NCBI GenBank assembly: GCA_036245525.1
Contig: BTPG01000007.1
Location: 128,258,204-128,322,203, forward strand
From: Semisulcospira habei
Taxonomy: Eukaryota > Mollusca > Gastropoda > Semisulcospiridae
Length of the DNA stretch: 64,000 nucleotides
Direction: 5' to 3'
Part shown: positions 50,131 to 61,002 of the stretch, piece after piece
Numbering within the stretch: position 1 is the stretch's first letter
Layout of the letters: each line of letters opens with the position of its first letter
Notes under the pieces: model-generated
Seen by the model: the letters and a program-made list of their open reading frames with translations, nothing else
Told to the model about the DNA's origin: nothing
Databases searched by the model: none
Translations under genes and position numbers: made by a program

Positions 50131-51429
50131 TATATATGTGACCCTCTCTCACGAAATCAGTCTTAACTTGCATTTTGTGTGTTTGAGATATACATTTCTG
50201 AAATGTACAGAGCTTGCTGATTAATTTGATATATGAATGAATGCTGTAGTGCAAAAATTGTAGAAGTTATTAGGGTTTAAAGTTGTTAAATGCACCGGTG
50301 GCCATTTTGAGAAAACAGCCTGCAAAGTTTCCGTGTGCATGTCTTGCACACCTACCTTAGCAACGGGGGTTCAAAGTCAACCAATCAACCTGATATTTTA
50401 CATGGTGGTTTAGTAAGTCCATCACTATGTGTAAAACCTCACATTAAGTTGCTAGCTGGTCAGGATCTTGTAATAAATAGCCCCCAAAAGTGCCATACCT
50501 AATGTAAACATGACAGATTTGGGGGAAAAATGCATTTTCATATTTTGCTAGCAAACTCAAGGCATAAATAATTTCAATTCTGTTTTAGCATAAACGTATA
50601 TTGCTATAATATATTTAGGCAGAACATGTATGAAAATGCTCTGTAGCACTCTTATTTAGTGGCAAATGTTATCTAAAATTAGATTGCGGACGCGTTCAAG
50701 GAACGTGAAAACCACCATCACCAAGGCAAAATAAAAACCATCATTACAAAGACTGAATACAATTTACATCCAATTTATGAATTTGCCAATCACTGTATTT
50801 CATTGTTTGTCATTTATACCCACTTATGACTGATTCAAACTGAAAAGGACACTAGACAGAAATTATCCTTAAAGCATGCAAAACAGAAGTTGCAGTCCGC
50901 TGCCTGTTGTCCTAGACTGAAATAAATGCTATTTACTACTACTACCCTGCAAAATAAAGTCACAAAAGCTAAAAAGTCAAATCTACAAACTGATTATTAG
51001 TATTTCCAATATAAATTAGTAATCCTGCAACAACTTAAAAAAACAACAACACAATCTTTACTTACAGTTTGCAGAAGAAATGTAAAAAGGAAAGTCCTCA
51101 CGTTTTGCAGGCAGCATACCACTTCACCAAATACATCCCCTTCAGTATCCAATTATCCACTCAAGCAAAGCACACTACACCACACAAGCACAGTAACCAC
51201 ACAGGCACAGTAACCAGACACAGTAGTCTTTGCACACTGGAAATAAGCCACGAGGGAGGAAGGCACACAATGTCTCGGGCGTAGTCTTGAATGTTTTGAA
51301 ACAGTTACTGCTGTACGTCTCTGGAAAGTCCTGGAGCTGGTATGATGGCTGCATGCGGGTAAGTTGAACAACATGGCCAGGAGCAGCCAGTACCTTCTCC
51401 TCTTTAGCATTAATGATGGTCATCTAGTA
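50131..51429. other. Gene-free stretch
   Basis: AT-rich; begins TGTGACCCTCTCTCACGAAATCAG, possibly the edge of a repeat. Small frames at 51069-51423 show no recognisable domain. Confidence 0.5.
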
Positions 51430-51660
51430 AAACACCTTTACAGGATGCTGGCGACTGAACCTGAAGCGTCCAACAGACTTGATCCCATTCAAGCTTCTCG
51501 TTGTCCTATGCACAGTTGTATTTTATGAAGCGCACCACGCGGGCTGTGTCGTGGATCATCAGGCTGAGGGTGTTGTTCTTTTGCCCAACAGCCTTTTGTC
51601 ATGTTGGCATCAGTCCCTTTGAGAGGCGCGTCAGCATGTCTTGGCTGATACTGAAAACAG
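51430..51660 (-). other. Degenerate coding relic
   Basis: One minus frame reads QDMLTRLSKGLMPT, then QKAVGQKNNTLSLMIHDTAR and KLEWDQVCWTLQVQS with a few stops. The composition is protein-like but I cannot name the family; possibly an old exon or transposon gene. Confidence 0.35.
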
Positions 51661-51995
51661 AAACAAAAACAATAATGAAGTCAATGAAAATAAACTGTCA
51701 TTGCTCACTAGACACAACAAATGAATGTGCATGATTCTGTTTAGTGCTTAAAATAAGGTATTATACATACCCAGCGTTCATGCTGCTCATTTAACTTGCT
51801 GCAATCTGTCTTCGTTCCATTTGGTGCACTCTGTCTTCGGTCCATTCCGCATGCACACACTTGCAATGCCAGGGATCATCCACTCCTTTGCATCTGATCC
51901 AAATAGTATAACTCATTTTAAACTGTTTATGTGAGCCATTTATGTATTGCCTTTAGTAGTATAATTAGCCTATTCATCTTGTGTTGACAATTGGT

Positions 51996-52034
<39 letters not shown>

Positions 52035-52760
52035 AACACAAAACCCTCAGACTGGGTGACCTACCATTTTATGTGAAAATGGGTTCCCATATTTCTATTT
52101 ATTCTAGGGCTCTGGAGTTGATGCCAATGTTTAGAACTCACCTTATAACTAAGCTCTACAACTTAAAATAAAATAGACATTTTCTAGAAACAGAGCCACT
52201 GGATGGAAAAAAAATGGGTGTTTACCCCAAAAGTGGGTGCCTCTCACACAAAACTGGGATTACAGTGAAAATACCTCACTAAAGATACCTTTGGTTGATT
52301 TTACTATTATGATTGTTTGAGTGGGGTTGTAAGGGGGTTGGGGGGGGGGGGAGAAGTGTGTGTGTGTGGGGGGCGGGGCGGGGGGTGGGGGGGGGGGGGG
52401 AGGGGAGGGTGGGGGGGGTGGGGGAGAGGGGGTCATCACTTTTGGTTTATAGAGCTGCTCAATGCACTCTTATGAATGAAAGAGTTTCATTATCAGTGGA
52501 ATCAGTAGGTCATTTCAGAGGCGCACACTGAGTTGCACGTCAAACCACTCACAAATACTCATTTGGAGTGCACCAGATGGATCCAGTTGGCAAAGTCCCA
52601 CATTCCACACTATAGGACAGCTAAGACTGAAAAGCAATCGTGGCGTTTATGGCGCGGTACAAGGTTTAAAACTAAGAAAATGTTGTTTTTAGAAGCGTGT
52701 CGGGCAAAAGTTTTTATGAAAACTGTTTTAAAACCTCTTTTAACTCAACTTTTCTTAATG
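51661..52760. other. Non-coding stretch with simple repeats
   Basis: (CA)n at about 51998-52032 and an extreme G-rich tract at 52322-52435 with many G-runs. No gene recognised. Confidence 0.6.
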
Positions 52761-52774
52761 TTAAAAGTGTTTTA

Positions 52775-53151
52775 TTGTACATTACTTAACGTCCCGACAG
52801 CAACAAGGCTTTCTCAGGACGTGCCTGCACTGCTTGTGAAAAAACAACAACTAAACAGAACATTGAATGTATATCGCCAGCCGGTCAAATACATTAAATA
52901 AACCTAACACATGGGGCCTACATAAAGCTAAGACCATTTAGCAACACACATCCAATATCAAGAGCTACAGGCAGTGCAGACAGTAGGGAGAGTTTTAAAA
53001 AGTCAAATACAGGTGAATGGACAAAGGGCCGACAGAGACACATGCCCCAGAATAGAGAGAAAAACCCACCCTGTGGGGCTGACCAGGGTGCCCCTGGGAA
53101 ATAAAAAGTAGTTAACCCCACCCAAGTCCCCCAGGGCAGACCCGGGTGGGG
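52775..53151 (-). mobile_element. SINE-like element, copy 4 (inverted)
   Basis: Inverse of the family above, flanked by TTAAAAGTGTTTTA (52761-52774, 53152-53165). The tail is reduced. Confidence 0.88.
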
Positions 53152-53332
53152 TTAAAAGTGTTTTAATTTACAAGCATGTCGTAACTGATATGCATCTATT
53201 CCAACGTATAGTGCTGGATATTTTTCCCATCCTCGCCTTCTCTCGGGCTTCGCTCAACACTCGACTTTCCAGTCCTTCCCTGAAACACCCCCAACCGGTC
53301 TGCCCTCAACACTCGACTTTCCAGTCCTTGCC

Positions 53333-53692
53333 CTGGGGGACTTTTTAGTTCCCAGGGGCACCCTGGTCAGCCCCACAGGGTGGGTTTTTTCTCTATATTC
53401 CGGGGGCATGTGTTTCTGTCTACCCTTGGTCCATTCACCTGCATTTTCCTTTTTTAAACTCTCCCTACTGTCTGCGCTGCCTGTGGCTCTTGATATTCGA
53501 TGTGTGTTGCTAAATGGTCTTAGCTTTATTTAGGCCCCATGTCGTAGGTTTTATTTAACGTATTGGACCGGCTGGCGACATACATTCAATATTCTGTTGA
53601 GTTTTTGTCACTAGCAGTGCAGGCACGTCCTGAGAAAGTCTTGTTGCTGTCGGGACGTTAAGCTATGTACAATCAATCAACCTTCCTTCAAA
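53333..53692 (+). mobile_element. SINE-like element, copy 5 (5' rearranged)
   Basis: From CCCTGGGGGACT to (CAAT)n; the 5' end is joined to a short local duplication (CTCAACACTCGACTTTCCAGTCCTT twice, 53256-53330). No clear flanking duplication. Confidence 0.75.
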
Positions 53693-53748
53693 CGGACAGC
53701 ATTCACACAAATAATACTTTACTATTACATCAGAAAATGGCCCATCCA

Positions 53749-56000
53749 AGCCTGCACTCTTTTAACTGCACTAAACGACTGACTGGTGCAGACGACGCAT
53801 GAAACGACGCTGACTCTGTGACGTCATTTCCATTCAATCAATTTGTGCATACAATCCAAAAGGAGATGCGGCATTGATAACATCGACAAACCTACAAAAT
53901 AAAGCAACAGGTTCAACCAAAAGGTCGGGCAGGACAAAAGACAACAGCAGCCTCACCCAAAGTCTAAACGTCCTCTCTTACAATGCGCACTCATACAATC
54001 ACTTCACTTCTTAGCAACCGGCGCACGAATATAATTATAGGCTAAGTCAAACTAAAACAGAAGATAGTGGCGAAAAACCCTTTAAAATAGAAACAAAGAA
54101 CGACGTTTCAGATCAAATATTCTTCATCTGACATGGAAACAAACGTAGAAAACGTATAGGCTAAGTCCCTGGTGAACGTATACATGAATCTCAAATCTGC
54201 CACTAGACATGACCTTTCTCCACATCACCCCGGAAGTACATTACAACTCAACACTTTTTTTTAACAAAACAACCACACCCTCAAATAACAAACCTAATTC
54301 TGTAGAAACATAAACAATTTACTCCCTAAAACAACAAAATATCCCCCCTGACCCATATCAGCTATGAAGTTATTTATAGCTAGCTGAGAAGGGTGATGTA
54401 ATACATACACGCTCATTTTCAGGGTTCTGTGTCACAACACACACACACACATTGCTGGGAGGGACAAGTTTTCAAACACACACTACCGGCGTGTCTGTTA
54501 AACACAAAAGTGCATGTGTTAACGCCAAAATGAGAAAAACGGATTTTTTTACTTTTTATGAATCTTTACCGCAAGACAATGCAGAAACAACCCTCAGAAA
54601 AAATGGGTGTCTGACTTGGAAACCCAGAATTATACACATACCCAGTTTCCATAAGGATGGTAAAGACAGTCACCCGTTTTAGGTCTTTCGTCTACACACA
54701 CACAGACACGCACACACACACATACACACACACACACACAGTCACATGCTTTGACACAGCTGTCAAACACCCGTGACCCTTGACCTTTATGATATCATAG
54801 AGTTGACTGAACTAGTATAATATACATTATTACTTAGGAAGGTCTTATCATCAGCTACCTTTGTGCCAAATTTGATTGAAAATTTTGCAAAACTGTTGAT
54901 GATACATGCAACTACAATTCTTTCCACAAGAAAGGCCAAGCCATTATGGCTCACGTGGACAACCGATATATACTTTTGTGTGACCTTTGTGACCATAAGT
55001 AAAGGACTGGCTTTCGCACCAGCAAAGTCTATGTTTTCTCAAAATGTAAGTTTTTTTCACACATATGTACACCCCCACCCTTGACATTTGCAACATGAGT
55101 TAAGTAAATTAGTATGCACATGATGGTCTTACTCTTATCATCAGCAACCTTTGTGCCAAATTTAATTGAACATTTTTGTGAAAATGTTGATACCTACAAT
55201 GTTATCAAAAATCGGCATTTTACACACATTTGCAAGCCTATGACCCTATCCGAAGGGTTATCCAATTCCAAATCAGTATGCATAGATAGATTTTACCATC
55301 AGGTATCTCTGTACTGTAGCAAGTTTGGGTTTGAAGACTTTGTGAGCAGTATTTGAGAAAAAAAAACCCTCCTCCTTTCCCAACCAGGCTTGGGACTGGC
55401 TATGGCGGAGTTGTATTCCTTTGCAGATATTATAATCCAAACGCACATAAGACTGAAATTTAACCCTTTCGCCGCCACAGGTGTTAAAATGTTGCATTTC
55501 CCAGTTCATTACTTCATTTAAAAAACAACATGGAGATGAGAAAACAAAATTTGTACACTGACACCTTTTTTTCTTCATATGACTCACTCAATCAAAGTTT
55601 TATATCTGGCCTGATGCAAGAAGAATAGACAAAATCTGTGTTCTCAACACACACAACAGACAGTTTACACACAAGGCAGTCACCAACACAGTAACAAACA
55701 CATGATAACATGTCAAGAAATATATTAAGAAAATGTTCAACTCACAACTGAAGCATAGTCGGTTGTTCAGAGCTCTACAGATAATCCACTGCCGGGCGAA
55801 CACACTAACTCACAAGCATAGTCGTCCATGAAGAATACACAACACTCTTCTACATGAAATCTGCTTGCGAGAGTGCTCGCACTAGGATCGTTATCAGAGC
55901 TATCTTGCAAATTTCCACACACAAAAAAACTCATGGTCAACTTTGGAGGCTCCTCGTTCGAATCAACATCAGTTTGTGATCGTAGGAGGTTCAAACGACG
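53749..56000. repeat. Left copy of a 2.25-kb near-identical direct repeat ending at an assembly gap
   Basis: Matches 56501-58750 with only a handful of substitutions and a 2-base (CA)n difference. Ends exactly where the N-run begins; its partner starts exactly where the N-run ends. Content: (CA)n tracts, common invertebrate repeat sequence with TGACCTTTGTGACC and ACCTTTGTGCCAAATTTGAT blocks, and the start of a minus-strand frame cut by the gap. Confidence 0.95.
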
Positions 56001-56500
56001 NNNNNNNNNNNNNNNNNNNNNNNNNNNNNNNNNNNNNNNNNNNNNNNNNNNNNNNNNNNNNNNNNNNNNNNNNNNNNNNNNNNNNNNNNNNNNNNNNNNN
56101 NNNNNNNNNNNNNNNNNNNNNNNNNNNNNNNNNNNNNNNNNNNNNNNNNNNNNNNNNNNNNNNNNNNNNNNNNNNNNNNNNNNNNNNNNNNNNNNNNNNN
56201 NNNNNNNNNNNNNNNNNNNNNNNNNNNNNNNNNNNNNNNNNNNNNNNNNNNNNNNNNNNNNNNNNNNNNNNNNNNNNNNNNNNNNNNNNNNNNNNNNNNN
56301 NNNNNNNNNNNNNNNNNNNNNNNNNNNNNNNNNNNNNNNNNNNNNNNNNNNNNNNNNNNNNNNNNNNNNNNNNNNNNNNNNNNNNNNNNNNNNNNNNNNN
56401 NNNNNNNNNNNNNNNNNNNNNNNNNNNNNNNNNNNNNNNNNNNNNNNNNNNNNNNNNNNNNNNNNNNNNNNNNNNNNNNNNNNNNNNNNNNNNNNNNNNN
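56001..56500. other. Assembly gap, exactly 500 N
   Basis: A placeholder-size gap. Long frames across it are artefacts of translating N. Confidence 0.99.
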
Positions 56501-58750
56501 AGCCTGCACTCTTTTAACTGCACTAAACGACTGACTGGTGCAGACGACGCATGAAACGACGCTGACTCTGTGACGTCATTTCCATTCAATCAATTTGTGC
56601 ATACAATCCAAAAGGAGATGCGGCATTGATAACATCGACAAACCTACAAAATAAAGCAACAGGTTCAACCAAAAGGTCGGGCAGGACAAAAGACAACAGC
56701 AGCCTCACCCAAAGTTTAAACGTCCTCTCTTACAATGCGCACTCATACAATCACTTCACTTCTTAGCAACCGGCGCACGAATATAATTATAGGCTAAGTC
56801 AAACTAAAACAGAAGATAGTGGCGAAAAACCCTTTAAAATAGAAACAAAGAACGACGTTTCAGATCAAATATTCTTCATCTGACATGGAAACAAACGTAG
56901 AAAACGTACAGGCTAAGTCCCTGGTGAACGTATACATGAATCTCAAATCTGCCACTAGACATGACCTTTCTCCACATCACCCCGGAAGTACATTACAACT
57001 CAACACTTTTTTTTAACAAAACAACCACACCCTCAAATAACAAACCTAATTCTGTAGAAACATAAACAATTTACTCCCTAAAACAACAAAATATCCCCCC
57101 TGACACATATCAGCTATGAAGTTATTTATAGCTAGCTGAGAAGGGTGATGTAATACATACACGCTCATTTTCAGGGTTCTGTGTCACAACACACACACAC
57201 ACATTGCTGGGAGGGACAAGTTTTCAAACACACACTACCGGCGTGTCTGTTAAACACAAAAGTGCATGTGTTAACGCCAAAATGAGAAAAACGGATTTTT
57301 TTACTTTTTATGAATCTTTACCGCAAGACAATGCAGAAACAACCCTCAGAAAAAATGGGTGTCTGACTTGGAAACCCAGAATTATACACATACCCAGTTT
57401 CCATAAGGATGGTAAAGACAGTCACCCGTTTTAGGTCTTTCGTCTACACACACACAGACACGCACACACACACATACACACACACACACAGTCACATGCT
57501 TTGATACAGCTGTCAAACACCCGTGACCCTTGACCTTTATGATATCATAGAGTTGACTGAACTAGTATAATATACATTATTACTTAGGAAGGTCTTATCA
57601 TCAGCTACCTTTGTGCCAAATTTGATTGAAAATTTTGCAAAACTGTTGATGATACATGCAACTACAATTCTTTCCACAAGAAAGGCCAAGCCATTATGGC
57701 TCACGTGGACAACCGATATATACTTTTGTGTGACCTTTGTGACCATAAGTAAAGGACTGGCTTTCGCACCAGCAAAGTCTATGTTTTCTCAAAATGTAAG
57801 TTTTTTTCACACATATGTACACCCCCACCCTTGACATTTGCAACATGAGTTAAGTAAATTAGTATGCACATGATGGTCTTACTCTTATCATCAGCAACCT
57901 TTGTGCCAAATTTAATTGAACATTTTTGTGAAAATGTTGATACCTACAATGTTATCAAAAATCGGCATTTTACACACATTTGCAAGCCTATGACCCTATC
58001 CGAAGGGTTATCCAATTCCAAATCAGTATGCATAGATAGATTTTACCATCAGGTATCTCTGTACTGTAGCAAGTTTGGGTTTGAAGACTTTGTGAGCAGT
58101 ATTTGAGAAAAAAAAACCCTCCTCCTTTCCCAACCAGGCTTGGGACTGGCTATGGCGGAGTTGTATTCCTTTGCAGATATTATAATCCAAACGCACATAA
58201 GACTGAAATTTAACCCTTTCGCCGCCACAGGTGTTAAAATGTTGCATTTCCCAGTTCATTACTTCATTTAAAAAACAACATGGAGATGAGAAAACAAAAT
58301 TTGTACACTGACACCTTTTTTTCTTCATATGACTCACTCAATCAAAGTTTTATTTCTGGCCTGATGCAAGAAGAATAGACAAAATCTGTGTTCTCAACAC
58401 ACACAACAGACAGTTTACACACAAGGCAGTCACCAACACAGTAACAAACACATGATAACATGTCAAGAAATATATTAAGAAAATGTTCAACTCACAACTG
58501 AAGCATAGTCGGTTGTTCAGAGCTCTACAGATAATCCACTGCCGGGCGAACACACTAACTCACAAGCATAGTCGTCCATGAAGAATACACAACACTCTTC
58601 TACATGAAATCTGCTTGCGAGAGTGCTCGCACTAGGATCGTTATCAGAGCTATCTTGCAAATTTCCACACACAAAAAAACTCATGGTCAACTTTGGAGGC
58701 TCCTCGTTCGAATCAACATCAGTTTGTGATCGTAGGAGGTTCAAACGACG
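56501..58750. repeat. Right copy of the 2.25-kb direct repeat
   Basis: See 53749-56000. Probably the same locus (other haplotype or unmerged contig end). Confidence 0.95.
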
Positions 58751-58790
58751 CAAAACTTCCTCCGTAGAATAGTCTCTTGTGCCGCTCACT
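58211..58790 (-). other. Possible gene start or piggyBac-related remnant
   Basis: A minus frame (58517-58789) with TRDYSTEEVLRRLNLLRSQ and an acidic Ser/Asp stretch recalls the N-terminus of piggyBac-type transposases. TTTAACCCTTTCGCCGCCA near 58210 resembles a piggyBac-type end. An upstream ATG (about 58815) is in another frame, and GTGAGTT donor-like sites follow. The identity is uncertain; the same sequence occurs in the left repeat copy. Confidence 0.3.
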
Positions 58791-58814
58791 TTGCCCTATC
58801 GAAGTTTCAGCCAT

Positions 58815-60219
58815 CACGAAAAAGCACCGCTCCAAAAAAGTCAGAAAAACTCGCAATTTCTTCGCTCAAAAGCACTCAAAGTTGGCGCTGGAATCTATGT
58901 AAGAGGGGATTTCCCTGTCCCATGATGCACTCTTATTGACCAAACCTACCTCATACATTAGAGTCACGATCAAGTGCAGGCCACGGAACACAGTGCCGTT
59001 TTTGTACTGCCCAGTCTCTTAGCCATAGTCAGTCCCAGGCATCCCCTAATATTTCAAACCCCTAAAGAGCAGCGCCCACCAGCTGCACATTTGCCATGCA
59101 CAAAATAACCAAAAGAACAGCACATTGACAGTCTCATTTCTTGGCTCTGAACCTGATTCCTTACCAACCCCACACCCAATCACCGCTGAAATCAGCGTGC
59201 CCCTCAAATCACTACGTCAACGGCAACTCAACATAGGCCCACAATTGTCCACTGTATAAGTTCAGGATGGTATGAATCAAAGCACCGAACATGTCTCCTC
59301 TCAGCTAACCAGAAATTTCCAGCAAATTCCAACATTCAGCCCTACTACAAATTTTCAAACAAGACAAAAATTATTTTTAAAAACACCGGTCCTCTTACTG
59401 CCTGACCTGAAAGACAGACTCTCCCACCTGAACACCATTCAATCTGCCATCAGTGCAACCCTTAGACACTAGCTAAGTCAAACCCAAAGCGACACCATTG
59501 AATGTTGCTGCATCTTTATGTTATGGCCCATATGTGAAGCGCGTTCTTGTGGCGTTCACAATGCTGTTGATGCCATGAAAAACAGACTATATATGGTCAG
59601 AATGCCTCCAAAATTGGCATGTACATCAAGTAATATATCTGATCTTCAGAAATGTTGGATTTGAGACACAGACACATGAAAGGTTTTTTTTTTTCCATAT
59701 TTTTCCACTACCCCCCCCCCCCCCCCTACCCCCCTACTTTTTCTGTTTTTCCAAGTTTACACACACATGCAATAGAATCAAACTGACTTCTGGTGGGCTG
59801 GACAACTGAAAAAGGTTACCATGACACTGACATTGATGAAAAATGAGCTTTCAGACCCAAGGCCATTTCCTTGTGTATCTCAGGGCAGCCAAAAAGACAA
59901 TGCTCAGGCATCCTCGTTGACCCTGTTGTCAACAAACTTGTTTCCAGGGGCCGAATGAAGAAAATAAATGTCAAAATATAGCTATTTTGGACCTATTTCC
60001 TGAGCCCCTGTGATCTTGACCTTTGTGAGAGGTCACTCAAATTGGTATATTTAGAAAGGCCTCGCCACAAGGTATCTTTGGGCCAAGTTTGAAGAATATG
60101 GCTTGAAAAGTCTCCGAGAAAATGCCAACGTTAAAGTTTACGACGGACGGACGGACGACCACTGGCCTAAAACATAGACTCACTTTTGCTTCACACGTGA
60201 GCCAAAAATGTACTTTTAC
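58815..60219. other. Gene-free stretch with invertebrate repeat sequence
   Basis: Contains a poly-C run (about 59710-59726) and, at about 60000-60160, a TGATCTTGACCTTTGTGAGAGGTCA...GACGGACGGACG block of the same repeat type as in the duplicated region. A 66-codon frame at 59272 has no recognisable domain. Confidence 0.5.
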
Positions 60220-60322
60220 ATACGTACGTACCCACACACACACAAACACACCACACCACACCACACCACACCACACCACACCACACCACACAGACACGCA
60301 CACACACATACATACACACACA

Positions 60323-60357
<35 letters not shown>
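60220..60357. repeat. (CA)n and (CACAC)n microsatellite
   Basis: CACAC, CCACA and CA units in succession; the adjoining LINE ORF1 frame runs back into it artificially. Confidence 0.95.
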
Positions 60358-60359
<2 letters not shown>

Positions 60360-60801
60360 CAGACGCAATAATCTGATCTTTCACGGAATCCCCCACCCCC
60401 AGGGGCGCTCAGAGACTTGGGCGGACTGTGAAAAAGCTGTCAAGTCAATGTTGAAGGACGAGATGGGCATAGAGGAGGAGATCGAGGTGGAGCGTGCCCA
60501 TCGTCTGAAGGGGGGCAAGGCGCCCCACCCCATCATCGTGTGCTTCAACAAGTACAAAGACAAGGAGCGGATCCTGTTTGAGCGAAGAACGCTGAAGGAG
60601 AACAGGTCCCGGGTCTACATCTCTGAGGACTTCACCCCTCGGGTGAGGGACGTGCGCCGCAAGCTACTACCCTTCCTCAAGGAGGCCAAGCAGGCGGGGA
60701 AGAAGGCCTTCCTCCGCTTCGACTCCCTCGTTGTTGAGGGAAAGACCCACGCATACGACGCTGCTACCCAGAGGCCAGTGGAGCGCAGGGGGCAGAAATG
60801 A
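60358..60801 (+). pseudogene. LINE ORF1 protein, 5' truncated
   Basis: From about 60361 the frame encodes an L1-ORF1-like RNA-binding domain: RRNNLIFHGIP, ETWADCEKAVKSML, ERAHRLKGGKAPHPIIVCF, then SEDFTP and a C-terminal KLLPFLKEAKQAGKKAFLRF domain. These bind element RNA and act as chaperones in L1-type LINEs. The natural start is lost in the microsatellite. ORF2 starts 202 bases downstream on the same strand. Confidence 0.82.
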
Positions 60802-61002
60802 GGGGCAGGCCGGCATGTTGACCCAGCAACCAGGAGAAGACAGTCCGTCCCTCATTCAGACCCCCAGGGCCCCCACCATGTGTCTTCAAAGGACGACTTA
60901 CCTGCACACACACACACTCAAGTGCCCATACTCAAACCCACACCCGCACACTGTGTTGATGAAAGTGGTAGTGATGAAAGTGGTAGCTCTGTGTTTCGCA
61001 TC

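Noticed and set aside
55873..56589. Long ORFs across the gap
   Set aside because: They consist almost entirely of translated N.
53749..58750. Real segmental duplication
   Set aside because: Repeat edges coincide with an exactly 500-N gap and divergence is about 0.2%, better explained by assembly.
60208..60357. N-terminal extension of the LINE ORF1 frame (His/Thr-rich)
   Set aside because: It is the translated (CA)n/(CACAC)n microsatellite joined to a truncated LINE.
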